From JBDTVS01 sp040007095 (GTDB taxonomy: Bacteria; Acidobacteriota; Vicinamibacteria; Vicinamibacterales; CAVVIG01): a stretch of DNA of 64,000 nucleotides. The stretch is from assembly GCA_040007095.1 (NCBI GenBank), contig JBDTVS010000111.1, forward strand, positions 62,001-126,000. Direction: 5' to 3'. The translations under genes and the position numbers were made by a program. Below the pieces are notes generated by a model that had not been told where the DNA came from, searched no databases, and saw only the letters and a program-made list of their open reading frames with translations. Positions within the stretch are counted from its first letter, which is position 1, and each line of letters begins with the position of its first letter. Below are positions 18,001 to 24,781 of this stretch, one piece after another.

Positions 18001-18703
18001 ACGTGCTCCGCATCCGCACCTCGGCATCGCCCGCCTTGAACCCAATCAGCTTGGCCTTGACCTGTTGATCGGACCCTCGTGGCACCGTGGCCGTGCCTGG
18101 GGTCACCTCGATTCGATACGGCGTGGCCGCTTCGGCGCTGCGATAGATGACGAGCAATGCGGAGAGGCCCTGACGCAAGAACGCCGGCCCGAAGGAGATG
18201 AGCAGGGCGGCGGCGACGGCGACGCCCCCGAGGGTCAGCAGATGCCGCCGGACGCCCTCGCGCTCGATCGAGTGACTGTAGTCGACGGCCCGGCACTTCT
18301 CGACCGCCTGCCGGACGAGATGCTCGACCAGCACCTGCGAGTGGCTGTCGGACGCTCCGCCCCCGGCGGTGGCTTCGACCGCGCTCAGAATCGACGCTTC
18401 GAGCGACGGATCGCGCTCTTCGACATACAGCGCGACCTGCGCGTCGCTGACCTGGCGTTTGAGCGGTCGCCAGAGCCATGCCGCGGCCAGTGCAGCAAAT
18501 ACTGCAACGACGAGCACGCGGAAGGCAATGATGGCCGGAGGGCTGAATCTCAGGGCTTCGAGCCCGGAAGCCGATACCAGCAAGGCGAGCAGGCTGCCGG
18601 CGACGACGACCACGACGCCTCGCAGCGCAAGCTTCAGGCGCCACCGGTTTCTGATCTGCCGGATGACCTCTACGAGCTCCGCACGGTGTCCCGCATCGCC
18701 CAT
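15065..18703 (-). CDS. DUF4175-family membrane protein with Gly-Gln-Gln repeat
   Basis: This 1212-residue protein has two membrane helices near the N-terminus (about residues 27-75) and a third at about 155-185. A large extracytoplasmic beta-rich region (to about 510), a poly-Gly linker and a long coiled-coil region rich in Gln, Glu, Lys and Arg follow. About 20 tandem Gly-Gln-Gln units precede a conserved C-terminal helical end (LRREYQETLRGAEDLRRLL). This arrangement matches the DUF4175 proteins found beside MoxR/vWA genes; their role is unknown. ATG 18703 has GGAGG five bases upstream. It is the most downstream large gene of the minus-strand cluster. The repeat makes length variation likely. 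Confidence 0.87.
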   Translation of the reverse strand: MGDAGHRAELVEVIRQIRNRWRLKLALRGVVVVVAGSLLALLVSASGLEALRFSPPAIIAFRVLVVAVFAALAAAWLWRPLKRQVSDAQVALYVEERDPSLEASILSAVEATAGGGASDSHSQVLVEHLVRQAVEKCRAVDYSHSIEREGVRRHLLTLGGVAVAAALLISFGPAFLRQGLSALLVIYRSAEAATPYRIEVTPGTATVPRGSDQQVKAKLIGFKAGDAEVRMRSTSSGAFERVPLVPSSDPQVFDGILFHLEKPIDYKVVANGVESPLFTMTLVDLPAVQKLELEYRYPAYTGLPPQKIENGGDVAALRGTEVMLHIVATMTTPGGRILLNESDSRPLTRQADGSLTGSFTIDKQGFYRIELEGPHGEHVMASPQYTIDVTADRSPTVSFLKPGRDTMATPVEELFVEAKASDDFGVKDLELVYAVNGGKEKTVKLFGGPKALADVSAGHTIYLEELGLTPGDSVSYYARATDSDTVQGKTVSSDIYFVQIRPFKKDFKPAPSQAGGGGGGGGGGNDVGQLSQQQKEIVAATFNVIRDKGKLSADKYRENVVFLTLSQGKLKTQVDELIEKMKSRQVDQDERFKKIADLLAKAAPEMGNAESTLRKQDPKTAMTPEQAALKFLQAAEQEYEMQLAQQQGGGGGGGGGAQQANDLADLFELELDKLANQYEMQKRAGEQQGEQKIDELANKLKELASRQQQEAERQRRMAAAGQNASGGGQSQRQLAAEVEEAARRLEQLTRDMPRQDLSDLARQLQQSADAMRRAAANGSRDGGAQAQQALDKLRQANEQLSRGQSNRTKESIEDAQRRAEAMAAEQKEIENQVKQLDQAGAAGAQGKKLVDQKTAMGEKLAGLEKELQQLTDATRATERDASRKLAEAGDTIRSKQLKELVDYTKRAIQRQMPDYARQAEPVISSNLDALGRKLGEAAGALGNQQKQDKLEAALDRTRNLVRGMESLDQRLKNGQQQARNGQQGQQGQQGQQGQQGQQGQQGQQGQQGQQGQQGQQGQQGQQGQQGQQGQQGQQGQQGQQGQGGGQGGQQGQQARNGQQQGQQNMPGGFNGGVAGDPQQASGAWLGGSDARPNGYGYNGDVRQLRREYQETLRGAEDLRRLLGEAGVTTRDLNDVIAQLRQFDSDKLFDDPKALEQLHAAALNKLKEFDFNLRKKAGADSNQLSLSGSDEVPAGFRQAIEEYYRKLAQRGTK
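15581..15763. repeat. 9-bp coding tandem repeat (about 20 units)
   Basis: About 20 copies of a 9-bp unit (reading ACCCTGCTG or GCCTTGCTG on the plus strand) encode consecutive Gly-Gln-Gln on the minus strand within the DUF4175 gene. Third-position changes alternate between units, so the amino-acid repeat is conserved beyond the DNA repeat. This is a candidate variable-number repeat. Confidence 0.92.
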
Positions 18704-18778
18704 GTCTACCTCCGAACCCTCAACGTCGGGGTTCTTGGTCGCCCAGGTTTCTGGTCCGTTTTTCGTGTTACGAAAAGC

Positions 18779-20839
18779 TTACACCCTCGAAATGCGATTC
18801 GAGAGGATTGTTTCGGTCGCGAGCAGCAAAATTCCGCCGAACAGGAGATACCACCACAGGGCCTGCCGGCGTTCGAGGTCCTGGGGTGTTTCCGGTTCCT
18901 GGGCGGCTGTCGAGGTTGCCTGGGGACCGGCACGGCCGGTCACCGCCGCCGTGAACTCGCCCTGGTCCATGACCGCGAGATCCGACTCAGCCGGGTCGAT
19001 GTCCACCGCGACCGCTGGCGGGCGCGCCTCAGCCGTCCCCGTGCTGCGCAATTCGTAGAACCCCTGCTCGTCGAGCTCGAGGAATTCCGGCCCCCCGCCT
19101 GTCGGCAGCGTCACACGCTTGCCGGCCGGCGTCAGGGCGACGCGATCGCGCCGGGCCCCGACGAGAATCGATCCGGACGTCAGGTCGAGAACCTGACCGA
19201 CCGTTCGCCACGCCGGCGCCTCTTCGTACCGCCCGAGGTAGCGCATCAACTGGTGAACCAGCGGCAAGAAGACCGGCTTGGTGGGCAGATCGCTCCACGA
19301 GTCGTCCATGCTCGTGTTCCAGGCGATCACCCGTCCGAGGCCCGTCTTCTGTTCCGTCGCCGCCGCCGCGCCATCGTCGAACCGCGCGAGCACGCGGCTG
19401 GTAGCGGTCGCCGTCAGCGCCCGGTAGCGAAGCACGCGTGCGCTCGAAAACCCGCCGCCGTGCGGCGCCTTGAAGACCTCGAACACCGGGTGGCTGTAGT
19501 CGAGAAAGCCGAGCGCGCCGCCCCGGCCGTCCGGCCGATCGACCGTCCCGGTCAAGGTGCCTGGAAGCAGCGCGGCGTCGTTCGCCGGCCACGTGCTGTG
19601 CTCGCCGAGCACCACCAGCACGCCCCCGCCCTGTTCCACGAATTTCTTCAGTGCGCCGCCGGCCAGGGCGGGTGGAAACGGCGTGTCGTTCAACACCACA
19701 ACCGCCCGCTTGTCGAGCATCGCCGGCGACATGCGCACCGCCGACGCCACATCCACCTGGAAGGCGGGCGTGGTGCCGATCGAGAGCGCCTTGGAGAGAT
19801 ACAGGCTCGGATCGTCGCGATCGCCGCTGGCCTCGCGCGTCGTCACCACGAGGACGGACACCGGACGTCCGGGCGTGAGCACGAAATGAAACGTGTTGTC
19901 CTGCGGCATCGGATCGGTGCCCGCGCGTACCGTACCACGCACATACGAGTCGGCGAGCGTGAAGGCGGCGAACGACACGGACGTCGAACCATTGCCGGGG
20001 ACGGCGACCGATTTCGTCTCGATTTGATGTCCATCGATCTCAAGCGAGGTCGTGAGCCCGTTCACGGCGCTGGCGCCGCGATTGACGATGCCCGCGGTGA
20101 CCGTGAGGCGGTCCTGTCCGGAAAAACTGGTACGCGCGAACGCGACGGAGGGGACCGAGACGTTCGCCGTGTTCGTCCCCGCGACCGACACCGGCGTCAG
20201 GACCGTCCCCTCGGGCAGATGGACTTCCTCGGAACCGGTCCAGCCGGTCTTCTGAAAGTCGCTGACGATGACCACTTCCTTCCGTTTTTGCGCCGAGGCG
20301 GTGAGGATACTCTGCGCCAGCTTGAGGGCGGGGCCGTAGCGCGTCGAGCGCGACGTCACCTTGGCCGCATCGACCGCCTGGTTCAGTCTCAGTCGATCGC
20401 CGGTCGCGCGGACGTTCTCTTCCGCGTTGCGTGAAAACAGGACCAGCGTCGCCCGGTCGTCGCCGGAGAGCGAGTCGATCGCGCGATGCGCGGCATCGCG
20501 CGCCTGCTGCCAGCGATCCCCGTAGCCCATGCTCGCCGACTGGTCGAGCAGCACGACCAGTTCGCGGGTGCCGCCCGCGGCGCGGGCCGCCAGGGCGCCC
20601 TGTGGGAAGAAAGGCCGCGCAAACGCCGCCACCAGCAGCAACAGCGCCAGCGCGCGAAGGCAGAGCAGCAGCCAATGCCGGATACTGCGCCGGCGCACCG
20701 ACTGATACGGAATCCGCCGCAGAAACATCAGCGACGGGAACACCACGACACGCTTGCGCTCCCGCTGAATCAGGTGGATGAGCACCGGAATCGTCAACGC
20801 GCTCACACCGATCAGAAACGCGGGTGTCAGGAAGCTCAC
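18779..20839 (-). CDS. BatA-like protein: membrane vWA-domain protein
   Basis: The 686-residue product starts MSFLTPAFLIGVSALTIPVL, the typical BatA N-terminal membrane segment, with a second helix at about residues 57-75. A vWA domain follows with the metal-binding motif DQSASMG (D-x-S-x-S). Residues beyond 300 form a Gly/Ala-rich periplasmic region resembling class-I glutamine amidotransferase-like folds. A last helix lies at the C-terminus. BatA-type proteins work with MoxR ATPases, possibly as chaperones or adhesion-dependent regulators in the envelope. The start is a GTG at 20839 that overlaps the DUF58 stop codon (GTGA), implying translational coupling. The DUF4175 gene follows 75 bp downstream. 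Confidence 0.9.
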   Translation of the reverse strand: MSFLTPAFLIGVSALTIPVLIHLIQRERKRVVVFPSLMFLRRIPYQSVRRRSIRHWLLLCLRALALLLLVAAFARPFFPQGALAARAAGGTRELVVLLDQSASMGYGDRWQQARDAAHRAIDSLSGDDRATLVLFSRNAEENVRATGDRLRLNQAVDAAKVTSRSTRYGPALKLAQSILTASAQKRKEVVIVSDFQKTGWTGSEEVHLPEGTVLTPVSVAGTNTANVSVPSVAFARTSFSGQDRLTVTAGIVNRGASAVNGLTTSLEIDGHQIETKSVAVPGNGSTSVSFAAFTLADSYVRGTVRAGTDPMPQDNTFHFVLTPGRPVSVLVVTTREASGDRDDPSLYLSKALSIGTTPAFQVDVASAVRMSPAMLDKRAVVVLNDTPFPPALAGGALKKFVEQGGGVLVVLGEHSTWPANDAALLPGTLTGTVDRPDGRGGALGFLDYSHPVFEVFKAPHGGGFSSARVLRYRALTATATSRVLARFDDGAAAATEQKTGLGRVIAWNTSMDDSWSDLPTKPVFLPLVHQLMRYLGRYEEAPAWRTVGQVLDLTSGSILVGARRDRVALTPAGKRVTLPTGGGPEFLELDEQGFYELRSTGTAEARPPAVAVDIDPAESDLAVMDQGEFTAAVTGRAGPQATSTAAQEPETPQDLERRQALWWYLLFGGILLLATETILSNRISRV

Positions 20840-21756
20840 CGGACCCTCATCATCTTTTCCCGCATGGCCAGGTACGTGAACAACGCGTGATCGAGCGGCA
20901 GGGAGGTGTTCAGCATCGTGTAGTCGATCCGATGCTCGGAGAACTTGGTGGTGAGGGCGTTGATATGCTCCTGCATCAGGGCGCGGTACTGCGCCGACAG
21001 CGCCTCAGGCACGATCGGAATCTGTTCGCCGCTTTCGAGATCCTCGAAGCTCGACGCGTCGTCATAGTTGAACTCGATCTCTCCGCGATCGAGCACGTGG
21101 AACACCATCAGGTCGTTGCCGAGAAAGCTCAGCGGCTTGACGGCCTCGAGAATGACGTCCGGCTCTTCGTAGAAGTCCGAAATCAGGGCCAGTACGCTGC
21201 GCCGCTTGAAGTGCTCGGCCATCTTGTTGATCGGTCCGACCAGGCTGCCGGCGCGCTGGGGCTTCGAGCGATCGAGCGTATGAAGCAGGACGTCGAAATG
21301 CTTCGCCGACACCGGCACGTAGTCGACGATGTCGTCGTCGAAGGTGATGATGCCGACCCGATCCCGCTGGCGATGCGCCATGTAGGCGAGGCACGCCGCC
21401 AGATAACACCCGTATTCGAGCTTGGAGGGCCCGCCGCTCGAGAACCCCATCGACTTTGAGACGTCAAGGAGGATGGAGAAGTTGGTGTTGGTGTCGGCTT
21501 CGTACTGCTTGACGTAGTACTTGTCCGTGCGCGCGTACAGACGCCAGTCAACGCGCCTGATATCGTCGCCCGGCACGTAGCCGCGGTGCTCCGCGAAGTC
21601 GATCGAGGCGCCAAAAAACGGCGCCCGATGCAAGCCGTTGATGAAACCGTCGACGACCGTGCGCGCCAGGAGGTCGAGCTTGCCGATGCGGGCGAGCACC
21701 GAAGGATCGACGAACCGCGCCCCAGGAATCGCTCCGCCTTCTGCTAATCGAGCCAT
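20836..21756 (-). CDS. DUF58-domain (vWA-like) protein
   Basis: This 306-residue soluble protein belongs to the DUF58 family, which has a vWA-type fold and nearly always accompanies a MoxR ATPase. It shows the opening segment IDFAEHRGYVPGDDIRRVDWRLYART, the defining DUF58 motif, followed by the metal-site sequence LDVSKSMGF. Its stop codon is shared with the GTG start of the BatA-like gene downstream. ATG 21756 precedes the conserved region. The 64-bp gap to the MoxR gene contains a GGGGTGA repeat and a small hairpin. Its partner role with MoxR is known for the family, while its substrate is not. Confidence 0.94.
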   Translation of the reverse strand: MARLAEGGAIPGARFVDPSVLARIGKLDLLARTVVDGFINGLHRAPFFGASIDFAEHRGYVPGDDIRRVDWRLYARTDKYYVKQYEADTNTNFSILLDVSKSMGFSSGGPSKLEYGCYLAACLAYMAHRQRDRVGIITFDDDIVDYVPVSAKHFDVLLHTLDRSKPQRAGSLVGPINKMAEHFKRRSVLALISDFYEEPDVILEAVKPLSFLGNDLMVFHVLDRGEIEFNYDDASSFEDLESGEQIPIVPEALSAQYRALMQEHINALTTKFSEHRIDYTMLNTSLPLDHALFTYLAMREKMMRVR

Positions 21757-21768
21757 GGTGATATCAAG

Positions 21769-21815
21769 AAATGGGGTGACGGGGTGACGTGAAAATGGGG
21801 TGATTACCCCATCTC
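21769..21815. repeat. GGGGTGA degenerate tandem repeat with hairpin, copy 1
   Basis: The gap between the MoxR stop and DUF58 start holds ATGGGGTGACGGGGTGACG followed by a hairpin ATGGGGT-GATT-ACCCCAT. The same AGAAATGGGGTGACGGGGTGA string recurs at 29088. It could be a spacer hairpin tuning expression between the two genes. Confidence 0.7.
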
Positions 21816-21820
21816 AAGTT

Positions 21821-22849
21821 TCACATTCCTGATTTCGGCACCGGAACCATCTCCAACAACTGGTCGATGATCTGATCGGTGTTGATGCCCTCTGACTCGG
21901 CGCGGAAGTTGGTCAGCACGCGGTGCCGGAGCACGGGATGCGCCATCGCCCGGACGTCGTCGAAGCTCACGTGATACCGCCCGCTCGTGAGCGCCCTGGC
22001 CTTTGCGCCGAGCACCAGGTTCTGGGCCGCGCGGACGCTGGCGCCAAACGCGACGTACTTCTTCACGAGTTCCGGCGGCTGCGCCGACTTCGGCCGGCTG
22101 GTGCGGGCCAGGTGAAGCGCGTAGCGCATCACCGGCTCGGCCACGGGCACGCGACGCACCAGACGCTGGAACGACACCAGATCGGGGCCGTTCACGGTCC
22201 GTTGGAAGTGCGGATCGATGATCGCGGTCGTGGTCCGCACCACGTCGAACTCCTCCTGTTCCGGCGGATGGTCGATCACGATGTGGAACATGAAGCGATC
22301 GAGCTGGGCTTCCGGCAGGGGATAGGTGCCTTCGAGCTCGATCGGGTTCTGCGTCGCGAACACGTAGAACGGCTCCTCGAGCGGGTAGGTCCGCCCTTGA
22401 ATCGTGACCCGATGCTCTTGCATGGCCTCGAGCAGCGCCGCCTGCGTTTTCGGCGGCGTGCGGTTGATTTCGTCGGCGAGGACGATGTTGGCAAAGATGG
22501 GGCCTGGCGCGAAGACCATCTGTCGGCGGCCGGTCGCGGGATCCTCCTGAATCAGATCGGTGCCCGTGATGTCGGACGGCATCAGATCGGGCGTGAACTG
22601 AATCCGGTTGAACTTCAGGTCGACGACCTTGGCCAGCGTCGCAATCAGCAGCGTCTTGGCGAGCCCGGGCACGCCGACGATCAGGCTGTTGCCGCCGACA
22701 AACAAGGTCAACAGCACCAGATTGACGACATCGTCCTGGCCGACGATGAGCTTTTTCAGTTCAGTGATGACTTGCTGCCGGCCGGCGTTCATCTTGTCGG
22801 CCAGCGCGATATCGTCCGCCGATTCGAAATCCAGGGTTTCTCCAGCCAA
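21821..22849 (-). CDS. MoxR-family AAA+ ATPase
   Basis: The 342-residue protein is a MoxR AAA+ ATPase, a chaperone-like motor that acts on a vWA partner. Visible motifs are Walker A GVPGLAKT, Walker B LADEINR, sensor-1 ATQNP and the arginine-bearing PLPEAQLDRFMFH. The C-terminal helical lid follows. The length is standard. ATG 22849 precedes MAGETLDFES. It sits 98 bp downstream of the DUF4159 gene and upstream of DUF58, the classic MoxR-DUF58 pair, so the two very probably act together. Confidence 0.97.
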   Translation of the reverse strand: MAGETLDFESADDIALADKMNAGRQQVITELKKLIVGQDDVVNLVLLTLFVGGNSLIVGVPGLAKTLLIATLAKVVDLKFNRIQFTPDLMPSDITGTDLIQEDPATGRRQMVFAPGPIFANIVLADEINRTPPKTQAALLEAMQEHRVTIQGRTYPLEEPFYVFATQNPIELEGTYPLPEAQLDRFMFHIVIDHPPEQEEFDVVRTTTAIIDPHFQRTVNGPDLVSFQRLVRRVPVAEPVMRYALHLARTSRPKSAQPPELVKKYVAFGASVRAAQNLVLGAKARALTSGRYHVSFDDVRAMAHPVLRHRVLTNFRAESEGINTDQIIDQLLEMVPVPKSGM

Positions 22850-22947
22850 AGTGTTATCCCTCTCGTCCGTATTGCAGGTTGCACAAACGTCCAGGAACGC
22901 AGGAAGGTTCTAACGCGTTTGCGTATTTCCCGCAATCCCTTTCTGCA

Positions 22948-23724
22948 CTAGTGGGTCATTCCGTAGATGATGTAGTTCACGCCGAGCTTGTACGCGTCGT
23001 TCGATTCGTCGATCGGCCGCAATCCGGTACCGGAGAATTCCCAGAACTCCGAAATGTCGGTGTTGAAGTTGATGATGGCGATGAGACGCTTGGCCGGATC
23101 GTTGTCCTGGTAGATGCCGCGGTAGATAGGTTTGCCCGGATCGTAGAAATTCGGGTAGCTGTCCGGGGCATCGATTTCGAAGAAGGAATGAAAGATCGGG
23201 TGCGTCGCGTCCAGGTCGAAAAACCGGACGTCCGGCAGGACGCGCCGCATCTGCTCCTCGAAGAACGGCCAGTCGCGCTCGCGGAAATCGTCGACGATCA
23301 AGAAGCCGCCCTTGAGCAGATACGAGCGGAAGTTGCTGGCCTCTTGATCGCTGACGGTCCATTGATAGCCGGGCTCGCACAGGTACGCCAGCGGATACTT
23401 GAAGAGATCCGGGTCGTCGAGCGACATGACGTTGGTCTCCTCAATGTGCGGCGCCAGGTAGGTCAGCTCGTTCATCATCCGCATGAAATTGCGCTCGCCG
23501 GTCGGATAGTCGTGCGACCACATGACGCGCTGCGACGCATAGCTCACGGGAGGGCCGTAGCGGAGCCGGACGAACGTGAACTTGGCGTCGTAGGGCGTAT
23601 TCGGCAGGATCAGCGACGCCTGGGGCGGCGCGAATCCGCTGCGACGCTGCGCCAGCACGGTAACGCCGGTCGCCAGGGCGAACCCGCCCACGAGCGCCGC
23701 CAGGTGCTTGACGCGTCTTGTCAC
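22948..23724 (-). CDS. DUF4159-domain secreted protein
   Basis: The 258-residue protein has a signal peptide (MTRRVKHLAALVGGFALATGVTVLAQ) and a DUF4159 domain with GGFLIVDDF and HPIFHSFFEID. The function of DUF4159 is unknown; the fold is related to class-I glutamine amidotransferases, and the domain is found with MoxR/vWA genes. The GTG start at 23724 overlaps the stop of the caspase-like gene (GTGA), so the two are probably translated together. MoxR follows after 98 bp. Confidence 0.9.
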   Translation of the reverse strand: MTRRVKHLAALVGGFALATGVTVLAQRRSGFAPPQASLILPNTPYDAKFTFVRLRYGPPVSYASQRVMWSHDYPTGERNFMRMMNELTYLAPHIEETNVMSLDDPDLFKYPLAYLCEPGYQWTVSDQEASNFRSYLLKGGFLIVDDFRERDWPFFEEQMRRVLPDVRFFDLDATHPIFHSFFEIDAPDSYPNFYDPGKPIYRGIYQDNDPAKRLIAIINFNTDISEFWEFSGTGLRPIDESNDAYKLGVNYIIYGMTH

Positions 23725-24719
23725 TTCTTGCCTTCGAGCTGTTGGATCGCCCGCGATTTCAGCGCCAGCGCCGTGACCAGCTTCTCGAGTTCCTTGTCGT
23801 ACTCCTCCGACGGGATGCTCGGCTTGCGCAGCTTCAGCCCGGCGATCTGATCCTCGATCTGGCGCTGCTCTTCGAGCGCGGCGCGCAGCGCCGGATTGGC
23901 GACGTTGGCGAGCTCGGCGGCCCGCGCCCGCTCCGACTCCAGATAGACGCTGCCGGCGCCGCCGGTCCCGCCGTCTTCGAGCGTGGCGTGCTCGCTCAGG
24001 ATGTAGCCCTCACGTTCGAAGGCCTGCTGAACTTTGACGCGCGCGTACTCGAACGCCTCCTGGACCGAGATGCGGCCGTTGCGATCGCGATCGGCGCCCT
24101 CGCCCGTGAACGCTTCCACGAAGTACGCCGGGAACCGCGTCTCGTTGCGCTCGCCCCCGGTCCTGGTCGCGGTGACGATGGTGCGTCCAGCGCCCGCGAG
24201 GGCCTTGGCGAACTCGCCGCTCGAGCTGGCGGTGTTGACGAACACCGTCCGCGCCGAATGAATCTTGTCGAGCAGCGCCGCGTAGTCGGCCACCGTCAGA
24301 TCGGGTCCGGGTAGATTGAACGCCGACTGCCGGCCGTCGTAGCTGCCATGTCCGAAGAGTACGATGAAGACCTCGTCGCTCGGCCGCGCCTTGGCGGCGA
24401 GATCGGCGAACGCCTTCCGGACGTTCTCGCTCGTCGAGCGGCCGCGGATCCGCGCCGGATCGCGCTCGACCTTGTCCGCCAGATACGTGACGGTAGCGTC
24501 GGCCAGTCCGCCCTTTTTCTGTGCCGCATCGATCAGCGCCGCCGCCCATTTGTGAAATTGCGCGCCGTGATCCGCGTCGCCCTCGACGCCGGTGATCACG
24601 AGCAGGTGCGTGTCCTGCGCGGCCGCCGCGCGCGGCACCGCGCACAGGCAGAGAAGCACGATGACGCCGGGGCGCCAACCCCCGCGGCCGCCAAGCACCC
24701 CGGGACGCGCGGCTCTCAC
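23721..24719 (-). CDS. Secreted caspase-like (C13/C14-type) protein lacking the catalytic cysteine
   Basis: The predicted 332-residue protein has a signal peptide and a caspase-type domain. The histidine motif VLFGHGSYDG has His124, but the segment that should read Cys-x-Ser-Gly reads Ser-Ser-Ser-Gly (residues 165-168), and the mature protein has no cysteine at all. An EF-hand-like loop DRDRNGRISVQE follows at about residue 215. A C-terminal coiled coil (about 270-332) ends the protein. The GTG at 24719 is the best start; a TTG at 24785 overlapping the previous gene's stop is an alternative. It lies between a vWA gene and DUF4159 and overlaps the latter. It is likely a pseudo-protease or binding protein. 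Confidence 0.82.
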   Translation of the reverse strand: MRAARPGVLGGRGGWRPGVIVLLCLCAVPRAAAAQDTHLLVITGVEGDADHGAQFHKWAAALIDAAQKKGGLADATVTYLADKVERDPARIRGRSTSENVRKAFADLAAKARPSDEVFIVLFGHGSYDGRQSAFNLPGPDLTVADYAALLDKIHSARTVFVNTASSSGEFAKALAGAGRTIVTATRTGGERNETRFPAYFVEAFTGEGADRDRNGRISVQEAFEYARVKVQQAFEREGYILSEHATLEDGGTGGAGSVYLESERARAAELANVANPALRAALEEQRQIEDQIAGLKLRKPSIPSEEYDKELEKLVTALALKSRAIQQLEGKK

Positions 24720-24781
24720 GATGCGCTGAGCAAGACCCGCTTTTCTCGGCGTGCTCGGTGCGCTCGGTGGTTGTTTGGTGA

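Noticed and set aside
16100..20434. A 1444-codon plus-strand open frame.
   Set aside because: It lies opposite the well-supported DUF4175 and BatA-like genes, and its Leu/Arg/His-rich composition is the antisense shadow of high-GC coding DNA.
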